Assembly (NCBI RefSeq): GCF_014191875.1
Contig: NZ_JACHXD010000007.1
Span: forward strand, 124,001 to 188,000
Direction of reading: 5' to 3'
DNA from: Pseudoduganella violacea
Lineage (GTDB): Bacteria; Pseudomonadota; Gammaproteobacteria; Burkholderiales; Burkholderiaceae_D
DNA: 64,000 nucleotides
Shown here: positions 8,564 to 18,136 of the stretch, in pieces
Numbering within the stretch: the stretch's first letter is position 1
Layout of the letters: every line of letters begins with the position of its first letter
Position numbers and translations under genes: made by a program
The notes under the pieces: generated by a model
The model's input: only the letters and a program-made list of their open reading frames with translations
Databases searched by the model: none
What the model was told of the DNA's origin: nothing

Positions 8564-10216
8564 TCAAGAGGCGAGCAGTTCGCGGGCGTGCTGGCGGGTG
8601 GTGGCGGTGATTTCGAGGCCGCCGAGCATGCGGGCGACTTCTTCGACGCGGGCGGTGGCATCCAATACGTCGATGCGGGAGGCGGTTTTGCCGTTGTCGA
8701 GCGTGCTCTTGGCGACCTGGAAGTGTTGGTTGGCCTGACTGGCCACCTGCGGCAGGTGGGTGACGCACAGGACTTGGCGCTCTTGTCCCAATTTTTTCAG
8801 CAGACGCCCCACCACTTCGGCCACACCGCCGCCGATGCCGCTGTCGACTTCGTCGAAGATCAGGGTCGGGGTGGTGGTGGCTTTGGAGGTGATCACGGAA
8901 ATGGCCAGCGAAATCCGCGCCAGCTCGCCGCCGGAGGCGACTTTGGCCAGCGGACGCGCGGCAACGCCGGCATGCCCGGCCACCATGAATTCGACCTGCT
9001 CGACGCCTTTGGCGCTCGGCTCGCCAGGATGCAGGGCAATCTCGAAGCGGCCGCCGGTCATGTTCAGCTCCTGCATGGCCTTGGTCACGGCTTCGCCCAG
9101 CTGGCGCGCGGCCACGGTACGGGTCTGCGTCAGTGCGGCGGCGGCGTCGAGGTAGACGGCTTTGAGTTTTTCTTCCTGCTGGCGCAGGCCGTCGATGTCG
9201 CTGGCGTCGGCCAGCTGGCCGAGCTTGGCCGCGAGCTTGGCGTGTTCTTCCGGCAGCTCTTCGGGCGCGACGCGGAATTTGCGCGCGGTCGAGTGCAGCG
9301 CTTCCATGCGGGCATCGACTTGGCGCAGGCGGTCGGGGTCGAGTTCGACGCGGTCCAGATAGGTGTTCAGGGCGTACACGGATTCCTGCAGCTGGATGCG
9401 CGCCGATTCGATCAGGTCGACCACGGGCTGCAGCTCGCCATCGACGGCGACCAGCTTGCCCAGCTTCTGGTTCAGCGCCGAGAGCTGGGACACGATGGGC
9501 TGCTCGTCCGATTCGGAAATCACGGCCAGCGCTTCCTGTGCGCCTTCGAGCAGGCTGGCGGCGTGCGACAGGCGGCTGTGCTCGTGGCTGATGTCGGCCC
9601 ATTCGCCGGACTTGGCGGCCAGCTTGTCGAGTTCGCCAACCTGCCATTCCAGGCGCTCGCGCTCGTACAGCACATTGGCGGCATTGGTTTCGAATTCTTC
9701 CAGCTGGCGCGCCAGCGCGCGCCAGGCTTTATAGGCCACGCTGACCTCGCGCACATTGGGCGCGGCGCCGGACTGGTTGTCGAGCAGCTCGCGCTGGGCT
9801 TCGGTTTTCAGCAGGGACTGGTGGGCGTGCTGGCCGTGGATGTCGACCAGCAGGTCGCCCAGCTCGCGCAGCTGGGCGGCGGTGGCGGCCACGCCGTTGA
9901 TGAAGGCCTTCGAGCGGCCGGCATTGTCGATCACGCGGCGCAGCAGGGCGCCGCCTTCGTCGGCCGCGAATTCGTTGGCGGCCAGCCATTCGGCCGCCTG
10001 CGCGGTGACGGTGAAGTCGGCCGTGATGTCGGCCTTGGCCGCGCCTTCGCGCACGATGCTGGCGTCGCCGCGTCCGCCCAGCGCCAGCGTCAGCGCATCG
10101 ATCAGGATGGATTTGCCGGCTCCTGTTTCTCCGGTGAAGACGGCAAAGCCGGCGGAAAATTCCAGTTCAATCGTGTCGACAATGACGAAATCGCGGATGG
10201 ACAGTGTACGCAGCAT
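8564..10216 (-). CDS. recN: DNA repair protein RecN
   Basis: 550 residues, SMC-like. Walker A is near the N-terminus (FTGETGAGKSILIDALTL), the centre is a long coiled coil (about 150-370), and the Walker B/D-loop region is C-terminal (LIFDEVDSGIGGGVAEVV). It is recruited to double-strand breaks and supports RecA-dependent recombination. It lies 17 bases downstream of nadK in the same orientation, so the two form an operon. The LexA box at 11244-11259 is the nearest candidate SOS control. The gene ends directly at a hairpin repeat. Confidence 0.97.
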   Translation of the reverse strand: MLRTLSIRDFVIVDTIELEFSAGFAVFTGETGAGKSILIDALTLALGGRGDASIVREGAAKADITADFTVTAQAAEWLAANEFAADEGGALLRRVIDNAGRSKAFINGVAATAAQLRELGDLLVDIHGQHAHQSLLKTEAQRELLDNQSGAAPNVREVSVAYKAWRALARQLEEFETNAANVLYERERLEWQVGELDKLAAKSGEWADISHEHSRLSHAASLLEGAQEALAVISESDEQPIVSQLSALNQKLGKLVAVDGELQPVVDLIESARIQLQESVYALNTYLDRVELDPDRLRQVDARMEALHSTARKFRVAPEELPEEHAKLAAKLGQLADASDIDGLRQQEEKLKAVYLDAAAALTQTRTVAARQLGEAVTKAMQELNMTGGRFEIALHPGEPSAKGVEQVEFMVAGHAGVAARPLAKVASGGELARISLAISVITSKATTTPTLIFDEVDSGIGGGVAEVVGRLLKKLGQERQVLCVTHLPQVASQANQHFQVAKSTLDNGKTASRIDVLDATARVEEVARMLGGLEITATTRQHARELLAS

Positions 10217-10233
10217 GGTCTCAAGAAGGATGG

Positions 10234-11133
10234 TTAAACTTTGCCGTCGGTGGACGGGTATTCGTTCCAGTGCAGCTTTTCGCGCAGGGTGTTGTAGTAA
10301 CTCCAGTGCTCGGGATGCAGGAAGGTGATGGCGTGCGGCGAGCGCTGGATATGGATGCGATCCTGCGGCATCAGGCTGGCGAAGGTCTGCATATCGAAAT
10401 TGACGGTGATGTCGCGCCCGCGCTTGATTTCGATGACGATCTGGCTGGAGTCGGGCAGCACGATGGGCCGGTTCGACAGCGCATGCGGCGCGATCGGCAC
10501 CATGACGATGCCGCCCAGGGTCGGATGCAGCAGCGGCCCGCCGGCCGACAAGGCATAGGCGGTGGAACCGGTGGGCGTGGCGACGATCAGGCCGTCGGAA
10601 CGCTGGTTGTACATGAAGTGCTCGTCGACGTCGACGCTGAGCTCGGCCATGCCGGCGCCGGCGCCGCGCGAAACCACCACGTCGTTGACCGCCATGCCGA
10701 CATGGATGGCCACGCCGTCGCGCATGACGCGCCCTTCGAGCAGGGTGCGGCGCTCGGCCTCGTAGCTGCCGCTGAGGATCTGGCCCAGCACAGGCAGCAT
10801 GTCTTCCAGCGGGATATCGGTCATGAAGCCGAGGCGGCCCTGGTTGATGCCGATCTGCGGCACATCGTAGGGCGCGAGCTGGCGCGCCAGGCCCAGCATG
10901 GTGCCGTCGCCGCCCATGACGATGGCGGCGTCGGCCTGTTCGCCGATTTCCTGCACGCTCATGACGGCGATGCCGGGCAGGCCCAGATGCTCGGCCGTGG
11001 CTTGCTCGAACACGACGCGGCGGCCCGTCGCCTGCAGGAAGTCGAGCAGGCTGCCGACCGACTCCTCGATGCCGGCGGTATTCGGTCTGACGACCAGCGC
11101 GATGGTGTGAAAGCTGGCAGGCGTGGCGGGCAT
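10234..11133 (-). CDS. nadK: NAD kinase
   Basis: 299 residues from the ATG at 11133 ([18 protein letters not shown]), the standard family length. A longer in-frame start at 11244 would add about 37 unconserved residues and cross the LexA box. It phosphorylates NAD+ to NADP+. The catalytic VMGGDGTML motif, [11 protein letters not shown] and [15 protein letters not shown] are all visible. It is followed by recN with a 17-base gap; the nadK-recN neighbourhood is common in proteobacteria. Confidence 0.96.
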   Translation of the reverse strand: MPATPASFHTIALVVRPNTAGIEESVGSLLDFLQATGRRVVFEQATAEHLGLPGIAVMSVQEIGEQADAAIVMGGDGTMLGLARQLAPYDVPQIGINQGRLGFMTDIPLEDMLPVLGQILSGSYEAERRTLLEGRVMRDGVAIHVGMAVNDVVVSRGAGAGMAELSVDVDEHFMYNQRSDGLIVATPTGSTAYALSAGGPLLHPTLGGIVMVPIAPHALSNRPIVLPDSSQIVIEIKRGRDITVNFDMQTFASLMPQDRIHIQRSPHAITFLHPEHWSYYNTLREKLHWNEYPSTDGKV

Positions 11134-11243
11134 ATCAATCTCGTAAAAATATGGGGGTAGCAACACGCAGCAGAGTAAACCATAATGCAGGCTTCCGCCA
11201 CGGATGGCTACGCACTTGCGCGATGCCGTGCTCGCCGGGAACA

Positions 11244-11259
11244 CTGTATATGCAAACAG
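11244..11259. promoter_or_regulatory. LexA (SOS) box between nadK-recN and a VOC gene
   Basis: CTGTATATGCAAACAG fits CTGT-N8-ACAG. The minus-strand reading with flanks is ATACTGTTTGCATATACAGT, nearly identical to the site at 2284-2299. It lies 110 bases upstream of nadK on one side and 42 bases upstream of the VOC gene ATG on the other. It could act on either or both. Confidence 0.7.
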
Positions 11260-11301
11260 TATATCAGTGCAAGACTGTCAGTACAACAACAGGAGAATGG
11301 C

Positions 11302-11679
11302 ATGGCAAAAGCGCTGGGCGTGGGCGGCATCTTTTTCAAATCGAAAGATCCGCAAGCCCTGATGAGCTGGTATCAGACCTGGCTGGGCCTGCCGGTCGAA
11401 GGCGGCGAGTATGCCAGCTTCGCGCCGGCCAGCATGCCCGAGGGCAGCAGCACCGTCTTCAGCGCCTTCAAAGCCAATACCGGCTATTTCGCGCCCTCCA
11501 AGCGCGAGTTCATGTTCAATCTGCTGGTGGACGATCTGGACGGCGCCCTGCGCCAGGTGACCGAGGGCGGCGCCGAACTGGTGGGCGATGTCCAGGCTTT
11601 CGATTATGGCCGCTTCGGCTGGTTCCTCGACCCGGACGGCAACAAGGTCGAGCTGTGGCAACCGGCCGCCAAAGGCTGA
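11302..11679 (+). CDS. VOC (glyoxalase/bleomycin-resistance) family protein
   Basis: 125 residues from the ATG at 11302, preceded by AGGAG. It is one vicinal-oxygen-chelate module pair: an N-terminal half (VGGIFFKSKDPQALMSWYQ) and a C-terminal half ending FGWFLDPDGNKVELWQP, where the Glu is a typical metal ligand. The substrate cannot be read from sequence. It is notable for the LexA-type box 42 bases upstream. It could be a small-molecule or antibiotic-modifying enzyme or a glyoxalase-like dioxygenase. Confidence 0.85.
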   Translation: MAKALGVGGIFFKSKDPQALMSWYQTWLGLPVEGGEYASFAPASMPEGSSTVFSAFKANTGYFAPSKREFMFNLLVDDLDGALRQVTEGGAELVGDVQAFDYGRFGWFLDPDGNKVELWQPAAKG

Positions 11680-11701
11680 GCCGGCCACCGCCCGGAAGGC
11701 C

Positions 11702-12649
11702 TTAGTGGGCAGCGGACGCGCCCGCCATCATCGCCACCATGATGGCGATACTTAATGAAATCAGGTGCAGCAGCATCAGGCCGGACCAGCGCAGCAGGGT
11801 GGCGCGGCGGCTGCCGCCATACACGCGGCGCATGGCCCAGGGCAGGTAGCCGGCCAGCCAGCAAAACAGCACGAAGCGCACAAAGTCCTGGCTGACCAGG
11901 GTCAGGGCGCCGAACATGATGAAGGCGAAGGCATTGGTGTGCAGGGCGAACAATAGGTGTTCGCCAAAGCGCCGGCCACTGCCGATGTAGAGCACTTTCA
12001 GATAAAAGGCGAACAGCGGCATCATCAGGAAGACGGCGTAGGGCGCGTATTTGTAGAAGCCGTCGCTGAGCGCATCGGTCTTCTTTTCCGAACTCAGCTT
12101 GTCGAAACGGTCGATGCGTTCGGCGATGCTGGGCGCGTATTCGCGGATCTTGCCATCCCCGGGCGAGGCAGCGCGCGTCCCGATATTGAGGTTTGCCTTG
12201 CTCTTTTTCACCTCGTCGTCGGACAAGCCTTGCAGCGCGACGATGCTCTCTTTCTTCTCGTCCTCGTCGTTGAAGTTGACGGCGGCGAAGCTGGAAAACT
12301 TGAGCACGGCGAAAAAGATGATGCTCAGGCTCAGATACAGGCGCAGCGGCTCGACATAGCGCTTGCGGCGGCCACGTATGTATTCATTGGTCAGCAAGCC
12401 GGGACGGAACAGCAGGCGCGTGATGCTGCCCCACAGCCGTCCTTCCAGCGCCACGTAATGGCCGATGAACTCATGCGCGAATTCGCCGAAGCTGGGCGCA
12501 TGCAGGCGCGTTTCCTGGCCGCAGTTGTGACAGTAGTGACCGCTTACCTGCGCATTGCAGTTACGGCATTCGGCGGGGGCATCGTGGGGCAGTGCAGCTG
12601 GGGCAGCAGGATTCACGCTTGTCTTTCTCAGAATATTTCCTACCAGCAT
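11702..12649 (-). CDS. DUF3667-type zinc-ribbon membrane protein
   Basis: 315 residues from the ATG at 12649; a GTG at 12616 behind GAGAAAG is an alternative. The N-terminus has a four-cysteine ribbon (CRNCNAQVSGHYCHNCGQ). An amphipathic stretch (RLLFRPGLLTNEYIRGRRKR), the DUF3667 hallmark, follows, then about five hydrophobic segments (near LYLSLSIIFFAVLK, YAVFLMMPLFAFYL, LHTNAFAFIMFGAL, VRFVLFCWLAGYL and the C-terminus). It is an inner-membrane protein of unknown function. The open frame continues upstream to 13048, but that part is antisense to a better-supported gene. Confidence 0.8.
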   Translation of the reverse strand: MLVGNILRKTSVNPAAPAALPHDAPAECRNCNAQVSGHYCHNCGQETRLHAPSFGEFAHEFIGHYVALEGRLWGSITRLLFRPGLLTNEYIRGRRKRYVEPLRLYLSLSIIFFAVLKFSSFAAVNFNDEDEKKESIVALQGLSDDEVKKSKANLNIGTRAASPGDGKIREYAPSIAERIDRFDKLSSEKKTDALSDGFYKYAPYAVFLMMPLFAFYLKVLYIGSGRRFGEHLLFALHTNAFAFIMFGALTLVSQDFVRFVLFCWLAGYLPWAMRRVYGGSRRATLLRWSGLMLLHLISLSIAIMVAMMAGASAAH

Positions 12650-12772
12650 GCTACCGGCTTCATGCCAAAAAAGCACTAGGCTTAGGCATGGATGCAACAC
12701 TTCAAGCGGGCGACTGCGATCCGTGGCCTTGGCTAAGATGGTTGATCGCCAAGCTTTGCAGGGAGGAACGCC

Positions 12773-13042
12773 ATGAACAAACCGCCACCCAACAGCCAGG
12801 ACCGCAAGGTGAACACCCAGGCGCCGGTCGGCCCCACCGGCGGCCAGCGCCTGCCGCACGAACGCGACGAATCGCCCGAGGGCGTGCAGCACCAGAAGCC
12901 GCGCAGCGTGATCCGCCAGGCGGCGGCGGACGTGGAGCAGGGCCTGGTCGATACCGACCGCCGCGCCACGCCCGGCCTGCAGAAAGCGGCGCCCGGCAAT
13001 GAAGCCCAGGCCCGCCCCCAGCCCGGCACCAAACGCGATTAA
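12773..13042 (+). CDS. Small hydrophilic, probably disordered protein
   Basis: 89 residues, starting [18 protein letters not shown], rich in Pro, Gln, Arg and Gly, with no hydrophobic segment or recognisable domain. A strong ribosome site (GGGAGG) lies 7 bases before the ATG. It ends 11 bases before a PQQ-type dehydrogenase gene and may be co-transcribed with it. The function is not recognised. Confidence 0.6.
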   Translation: MNKPPPNSQDRKVNTQAPVGPTGGQRLPHERDESPEGVQHQKPRSVIRQAAADVEQGLVDTDRRATPGLQKAAPGNEAQARPQPGTKRD

Positions 13043-13053
13043 GGACACCCCTC

Positions 13054-14367
13054 ATGCGCCCCGCCACCGCCCTGCTCCTGCTCCTGACCATCGGCGCCAG
13101 TCCCCTGGCGCTGGCGCAAAGCAGCAAATACCCGCCCGGCTTCGGCCCCGATCCGCAATTGCCCGAGCCGGAGCGCAGCCTGCTCCCCACCGTAAACGTG
13201 GCGCCGGTCGAACGCTGGCAGGGCGACGCCAAGCCGGTGCCGGCTTCCGGCTTCGGCGTCACGGCCTATGCGCGCGAACTGGACCATCCGCGCTGGGTCT
13301 ATGTGCTGCCGAATGGCGATGTGCTGGTGGCTGAGAGCAATGCGCCGGCCAAGGAAGACCAGGGCAAGAGCATCAAGGGCGCCATCATCAAGCAGCAGAT
13401 GAAGAAGGCGGGCGCGGCCACCACCTCGGCCAACCGCATCACGCTGCTGCGCGGCCTGGGGCCGGACGGCGCCGCCACCAGCCGCCACGTTTTCCTGCAG
13501 GGCCTGCACTCGCCCTTCGGCATGGTCCTGGTGGACAAGAATCTGTATGTGGCGAACGCCGACGCTCTGCTGCGCTTCCCCTACCAGGAAGGCCAGACCA
13601 CGATCGCGGCGGCGGGCGTGAAGGTGATGGACCTGCCCGGCCTGCCGCTCAACCACCATTGGACCAAGAATGTGGTGGCCAGCCCGGACCGCAAGCACCT
13701 CTATATCGCGGTCGGTTCCAACAGCAATGTGGGCGAGAACGGCATGGACAAGGAAGAAGGCCGCGCCGCCATCTGGCAGCTGGAACTGGCAAGCGGCAAA
13801 TCGCGCCTGTTCGCCAGCGGCTTGCGCAATCCGGTCGGCATGGCCTGGGAGCCAAGCAGCAAGGTGCTGTGGACCGTGGTCAACGAGCGCGATGAGCTGG
13901 GCAACGACTTGGTGCCCGATTATCTGACGTCGGTGCGCGACGGCGCTTTCTACGGCTGGCCCTACAGCTATTTCGGCCAGCATGTGGACGAACGCATCAA
14001 GCCGCCGCGTCCCGACCTGGTGGCCAAGGCCATCGCGCCGGACTACGCGCTGGGCGGCCACACGGCCTCGCTGGGCCTGGCCTTCTACGACGGCAAGCTG
14101 TTCCCGCCCAGCTACCAGAGCGGCGCCTTCATCGGCCAGCACGGTTCCTGGAACCGCAAGCCGCATAGCGGCTACAAGGTGGTATTCGTCCCCTTCGCCA
14201 ACGGCAAGCCGGTCGGCCCGCCGCGCGACTTCCTGGTCGGCTTCCTGAGCCGCGAGGGCAAGGCGCATGGCCGCCCGGTCGGCGTGGCGCAGGACAAGGC
14301 CGGCGCCCTGCTGGTAGCCGACGATGTGGGCAATGTGATCTGGCGCGTGGCGCCGGCGGCGCGCTGA
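13054..14367 (+). CDS. PQQ-dependent sugar (sorbosone-type) dehydrogenase, exported
   Basis: 437 residues with a clear Sec signal peptide ([22 protein letters not shown]), so it is periplasmic. The body is a six-bladed beta-propeller of the soluble glucose/sorbosone dehydrogenase family. Typical strands are [40 protein letters not shown] and the C-terminal [10 protein letters not shown] with [19 protein letters not shown]. It would oxidise a sugar or aldose using PQQ; the substrate is unknown. It is preceded by a small hydrophilic ORF and followed by gloA. Confidence 0.88.
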   Translation: MRPATALLLLLTIGASPLALAQSSKYPPGFGPDPQLPEPERSLLPTVNVAPVERWQGDAKPVPASGFGVTAYARELDHPRWVYVLPNGDVLVAESNAPAKEDQGKSIKGAIIKQQMKKAGAATTSANRITLLRGLGPDGAATSRHVFLQGLHSPFGMVLVDKNLYVANADALLRFPYQEGQTTIAAAGVKVMDLPGLPLNHHWTKNVVASPDRKHLYIAVGSNSNVGENGMDKEEGRAAIWQLELASGKSRLFASGLRNPVGMAWEPSSKVLWTVVNERDELGNDLVPDYLTSVRDGAFYGWPYSYFGQHVDERIKPPRPDLVAKAIAPDYALGGHTASLGLAFYDGKLFPPSYQSGAFIGQHGSWNRKPHSGYKVVFVPFANGKPVGPPRDFLVGFLSREGKAHGRPVGVAQDKAGALLVADDVGNVIWRVAPAAR

Positions 14368-14413
14368 GAAAACGCATACAATTCAGCTTTTGCCAGCAAT
14401 ACGAAGGACTATC

Positions 14414-14827
14414 ATGCGCATTCTGCACACCATGCTGCGGGTCGGGAACCTGCAGCGCTCCGTTGATTTCTACACCAAGGTACTGGGCATGCAGCTGCTG
14501 CGCACCAGCGACAATCCGGAATACAAATACACCCTGGCCTTCCTCGGCTACGGTTCCAACCCGGAACACGCGGAGCTGGAGCTGACCTATAACTACGGCG
14601 TGGACAGCTATGACCTGGGCAATGCCTACGGCCATATCGCCATCTCGGCCGACAATATCGTGGCCGCCTGCGAAGCGGTGAAAACCAATGGCGGCAACGT
14701 CACGCGCGAACCGGGTCCGGTCAAGGGCGGCTCCACCGTGATCGCCTTCGTCACCGATCCGGACGGCTACAAGATCGAGCTGATCGAGCGCCAGTTCAAC
14801 GCCGGCGGCAGCGGCCTGCACCAGTAA
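14414..14827 (+). CDS. gloA: Lactoylglutathione lyase (glyoxalase I)
   Basis: 137 residues from the ATG at 14414. It converts the methylglyoxal-glutathione hemithioacetal to S-lactoylglutathione. The four metal ligands fall at H5, E56, H74 and E122, the same numbering as in Escherichia coli GloA, which indicates the Ni/Co-type enzyme. It is convergent with a HAD phosphatase gene 16 bases away. Confidence 0.95.
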   Translation: MRILHTMLRVGNLQRSVDFYTKVLGMQLLRTSDNPEYKYTLAFLGYGSNPEHAELELTYNYGVDSYDLGNAYGHIAISADNIVAACEAVKTNGGNVTREPGPVKGGSTVIAFVTDPDGYKIELIERQFNAGGSGLHQ

Positions 14828-14843
14828 GCACAGGGCGCGCGCC

Positions 14844-15524
14844 TTAGGCCGGCGCGGCCTCGCAATCGAAATCGCTCTCGAATTCGCGGCGCACGCTGGC
14901 CCAGCAAGCCATGTCGCCGGTGGGGATGAAACCATCGGCGGCGCCGCGCACCTTTTCGTCGTCCGACAGGGCGATCACGCGAATGCCGGCCGCCTTGGCC
15001 GCCATCACGCCGTTCAGGCTATCCTCGAAAGCCAGACACTCCTTCACATCCACCCCATGCAGGCGCGCCGCATGCAGATACACATGCGGCTCCGGCTTGC
15101 CGCGCGCGAACTGGTCGCCGCTGCACAGATGATGGAAGTGGGCGCGCAGGCCCAGATGGCGCAGCGACGCGTCGAGGATGGGCGGGCTGGAATTGGAGAC
15201 CAACGATTGCGCCACGCCCAGTTGCGCCAGCCATTTGCAGAAGTCCACCGCCGCCGCCGCCGGCTCGGCGCGCCGCACATGGCGCAGCACGTATTCGATC
15301 GTGGCGCTGTACCAGTCGTGGTAGGCGGCGGGCAGCGGCGCGGACGGCGCCAGGCCAAACAGGATGCGGTAGACGCCGGGACCGTCCAGGCCGGACGGCA
15401 GCCGCAGCGGCGTTTCCAGCTGCAGGCCGTGCAGGGCACAGGCATGCACGATGGAATCCATATGAATGTCTTCGCTCTGGATCAGGGTTCCATCCAGGTC
15501 CCACAGCACCACGCTTACCGCCAT
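14844..15524 (-). CDS. HAD-superfamily phosphatase (beta-phosphoglucomutase-like)
   Basis: 226 residues from the ATG at 15524, chosen because GGAGG lies 6 bases upstream; in-frame ATGs at 15530 and 15548 are poorer. HAD motif I is LWDLDGTL, with the Ser of motif II in SLVSNSSPP, the Lys in GKPEPHVY and motif IV as CLAFEDSLNGVMAAKAAG. The cap-domain arrangement suggests phosphosugar or nucleotide phosphatase activity; the substrate is unresolved. It follows the tolC terminator. Confidence 0.88.
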   Translation of the reverse strand: MAVSVVLWDLDGTLIQSEDIHMDSIVHACALHGLQLETPLRLPSGLDGPGVYRILFGLAPSAPLPAAYHDWYSATIEYVLRHVRRAEPAAAAVDFCKWLAQLGVAQSLVSNSSPPILDASLRHLGLRAHFHHLCSGDQFARGKPEPHVYLHAARLHGVDVKECLAFEDSLNGVMAAKAAGIRVIALSDDEKVRGAADGFIPTGDMACWASVRREFESDFDCEAAPA

Positions 15525-15557
15525 TGCCATCCTCCCTCTCGCATCCATCGCATGACA

Positions 15558-15583
15558 TAAAAAAAGGGGCCGATGGCCCCTTT
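15558..15583 (-). terminator. Intrinsic terminator after tolC
   Basis: Minus strand: GGGGCC-ATC-GGCCCC (15580-15566) followed by seven T residues (15565-15559), immediately after the tolC-family stop at 15588. Confidence 0.85.
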
Positions 15584-15587
15584 GCTT

Positions 15588-16904
15588 TTACTTCACCAGC
15601 AGATCGTTGATCGGCTGCAGATCTTCCGGCTTCAAGGAGCCGGCCGCCGCCTTCAGGCGCAGACCATTCATGATGGTGTCGTAGCGCGCCTTCGCCAGGT
15701 CTTTCTGGGTGTTGTACAGCTGGCGCTGGGCATTCAGCACGTCGATATTGATACGCACGCCCACCTGGTAACCCAGCTTGTTCGATTCCAGCGCCGATTT
15801 GCTCGACACTTCGGCCGCTTCCAGCGCCTTGACCGTGGCCAGGCCGCTGTTCACGCCCAGGTAAGCCTGGCGCGCGTTCTGCGAAGCCTGGCGGCGCGTC
15901 GCCTCCAGATCGTTGCGCGATTTTTCTTCCAGCGAGATCGATTCGCGCACCTTGCTGGTCACGGCGAAGCCGTTAAAGATCGGCACATTCCACTGCAGGC
16001 CGATGCTGTTGTTGCGGCCGACGGCAGGATTCGGACCGCCGGTGCCGGTGCTGCGCTCGGCGCCCGCCACCAGGTTCAGGGTCGGCGCATGGCCGGCGCG
16101 GCTGCGCGAGATTTCGCGCTTGGCGATTTCGGCGTTCAGCTTGGCGCCCACCACGCCATAGTTCTGGTTCTCGGCGGCCGAGATCCATGGTTCGATACTG
16201 GCCGGCGACGGCGGCGAGATGCGCACGCCGGTGCGCAGAGTCGCCAGGGCGCCGGACGGCTGGCCGATGATCTGCTGCAGGGCGGCGCGTTTGACTTCCA
16301 GATCGTTGATGGCGGCGAATTCCTGGGCCACGATCAAGTCGTAGGCCGCTTGCGCTTCATGGGTGTCGGTGATGGTCTGGGTGCCGACCTCGAAATTGCG
16401 CTTGGCCGATGCCAGCTGCTCGGTGGTCGCCGCCTTCTGCGCCTGGGTCGCGGTCAGGTTGTCCTGCGCGGTCAGCACGTCGAAGTAAGCCTGGGCCACG
16501 CGCACAATCAGGTCTTCCTCGGACTGGGCGAAGACCGCTTCCGAAATCGATTGCTGCAGTTTGCTCTGCTGGTAGCTTTCCCAGTTGGCCCAGTTGAACA
16601 GGGGCTGCGACAGGGTCAGCTTGATGTCGCCGGAGGTGCTGTCGGACGAGGACTTGACCTGGGTGGCTTTGGGCGTGATCGTGCCATCGTTCTTCATATG
16701 GGTGCCGCTGGCATTAATCTGCGGCAGCAAGGCAGAGCGGCCCTGGGTGCTGCGTTCCCGGCCGGCGGCCAGATTGGAACGCGCGCTGGCATAGGTGGCA
16801 TCGTTTGCCAGTGCCTGCTGGTACACCTGGACCAGGTCGGCCGCCTGAGCGTTGAGCGTAAACAGCGCGCTGGCGATCAGCACGGCGATAGTAGGTCTCT
16901 GCAT
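15588..16904 (-). CDS. tolC: TolC-family outer-membrane efflux protein
   Basis: 438 residues from the ATG at 16904, which has GGAGA 5 bases upstream; in-frame ATGs at 16916 and further up are possible. A signal peptide ends NAQA before ADLVQVYQQALANDATY, the conserved start of mature TolC. Two repeats of the outer-membrane-efflux domain follow. It forms the trimeric outer-membrane channel for tripartite exporters and type I secretion. Upstream on the same strand are a rhodanese and pcm, a common betaproteobacterial order. Confidence 0.92.
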   Translation of the reverse strand: MQRPTIAVLIASALFTLNAQAADLVQVYQQALANDATYASARSNLAAGRERSTQGRSALLPQINASGTHMKNDGTITPKATQVKSSSDSTSGDIKLTLSQPLFNWANWESYQQSKLQQSISEAVFAQSEEDLIVRVAQAYFDVLTAQDNLTATQAQKAATTEQLASAKRNFEVGTQTITDTHEAQAAYDLIVAQEFAAINDLEVKRAALQQIIGQPSGALATLRTGVRISPPSPASIEPWISAAENQNYGVVGAKLNAEIAKREISRSRAGHAPTLNLVAGAERSTGTGGPNPAVGRNNSIGLQWNVPIFNGFAVTSKVRESISLEEKSRNDLEATRRQASQNARQAYLGVNSGLATVKALEAAEVSSKSALESNKLGYQVGVRINIDVLNAQRQLYNTQKDLAKARYDTIMNGLRLKAAAGSLKPEDLQPINDLLVK

Positions 16905-16993
16905 TGCATTCTCCATTGGAGTCGTCAAAAAATAAGTTTTAGGTACTTCTTCTTGGTATAACGCTGAAACTATTCTTCGGCCGGGTACGAAAC

Positions 16994-17317
16994 TCAGTAC
17001 TTCGGCATGGCGCTGTCCACCTGCACAGCCCAGGCGTGAATGCCGCCTGTCAAATTCGTGATATTGCTGAAACCGTAGTGCTCCAACCAGGCCGCCACCT
17101 GCATGCTGCGCGCGCCATGGTGGCAGATGCAGACGATGGCGGCTTCCTCATCGAGCTCGTTGACGCGGGCCGGCACGGTATTCATCGGCATCAGGGTCGA
17201 GCCGGCGATATGGCAGGTCTCGAATTCCCAGCCTTCGCGCACGTCGAGCAGGAGCGGCGCTGGCCGGCCGCTGTCGGCCAGCCAGTCGGCCAGTTCGGGA
17301 GCAGTAAGATGCTGCAT
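16994..17317 (-). CDS. Single-domain rhodanese-like sulfurtransferase
   Basis: 107 residues. One rhodanese domain with the active-site loop CHHGAR, where C65 is the persulfide-carrying cysteine, preceded by LLLDVREGWEFETCHI. This is GlpE-like in size. It is probably a cytoplasmic sulfur carrier. It starts 14 bases after pcm, so the two are co-transcribed. Confidence 0.9.
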   Translation of the reverse strand: MQHLTAPELADWLADSGRPAPLLLDVREGWEFETCHIAGSTLMPMNTVPARVNELDEEAAIVCICHHGARSMQVAAWLEHYGFSNITNLTGGIHAWAVQVDSAMPKY

Positions 17318-17331
17318 GCGTCCCGCCCGGC

Positions 17332-17985
17332 TTAGAAGGTGAACTGGGACGGGGTCACGGCGTCCTTCAGCGGCTTGGTGCTGGTCTCGAACAGCTTGAC
17401 CGTGTCGTAGCCGGCTTCGGAAACGCGGGTGATCAGGTGGGCCGACATGACCGGCGCTTCGCCGATGATGGCCAGGATGCGGCCGCCGACCTTGACCTGC
17501 TGCAGGAAGGCTTCCGGCAGCACCGGCAAGGCGCCGGAAATGACGATCACGTCGAAAGGCGCGCCGTTGGCCCAGCCCTGGGCGCCGTTGCCCAGCTCCA
17601 CCGTCACATTGGTGACGCCGTTCTCGGCCAGGGTCTTTTCCGCCTGCGCCTTCAGTTCCGGCGAGATTTCCACCGTGGTCACATGGCGCCCGCGGTGCGC
17701 CAGCAAGGCGGCCATGTAGCCGCTGCCCGTGCCGATTTCCAGCACGTTCTCATGTTTTTTCAGGCCCACATCCTGCAGGATGCGCGCTTCCAGCTTCGGC
17801 GTGAACATGGCTTCGCCGCCCGCCAGCGGGATTTCGGTGTCCACGAAGGCGATGTTTTTGTAAGCGGCCGGCACGAAATTCTCGCGTTTGACCACCGACA
17901 GCAGATCCAGCACATCCGTGTCCAGCACGTCCCAAGGACGGATTTGCTGTTCGACCATGTTGAAGCGGGCTTGTTCGATATTCAT
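17332..17985 (-). CDS. pcm: Protein-L-isoaspartate O-methyltransferase
   Basis: 217 residues. It methylates isoaspartyl residues in aged proteins. The SAM-binding motif is VLEIGTGSGYMAALLAHRG, and the acidic segment DVIVISGALPVLPEAFLQQ corresponds to motif II. It is first in a pcm-rhodanese-tolC series. Some betaproteobacterial members are annotated only as PCMT-like because catalytic residues vary, so the exact substrate is inferred. Confidence 0.9.
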   Translation of the reverse strand: MNIEQARFNMVEQQIRPWDVLDTDVLDLLSVVKRENFVPAAYKNIAFVDTEIPLAGGEAMFTPKLEARILQDVGLKKHENVLEIGTGSGYMAALLAHRGRHVTTVEISPELKAQAEKTLAENGVTNVTVELGNGAQGWANGAPFDVIVISGALPVLPEAFLQQVKVGGRILAIIGEAPVMSAHLITRVSEAGYDTVKLFETSTKPLKDAVTPSQFTF

Positions 17986-18136
17986 CTTTATGACTCGGTG
18001 AAGATTAGATAATCCGACATTTTAGCGTTGAACGGCTCAGACGCCCATGTTAACGATAATGCCGGGGGCCGACAGAAAATTGCGACAGTCTGCATTTTAA
18101 GGGGGCTGAACGTACAAAAACCACAAGCTTGCTCCA

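Noticed and set aside
12650-13048. N-terminal extension of the DUF3667 protein
   Set aside because: It would be antisense to the small gene at 12773, which has a strong ribosome site, and adds no conserved sequence before the zinc ribbon.
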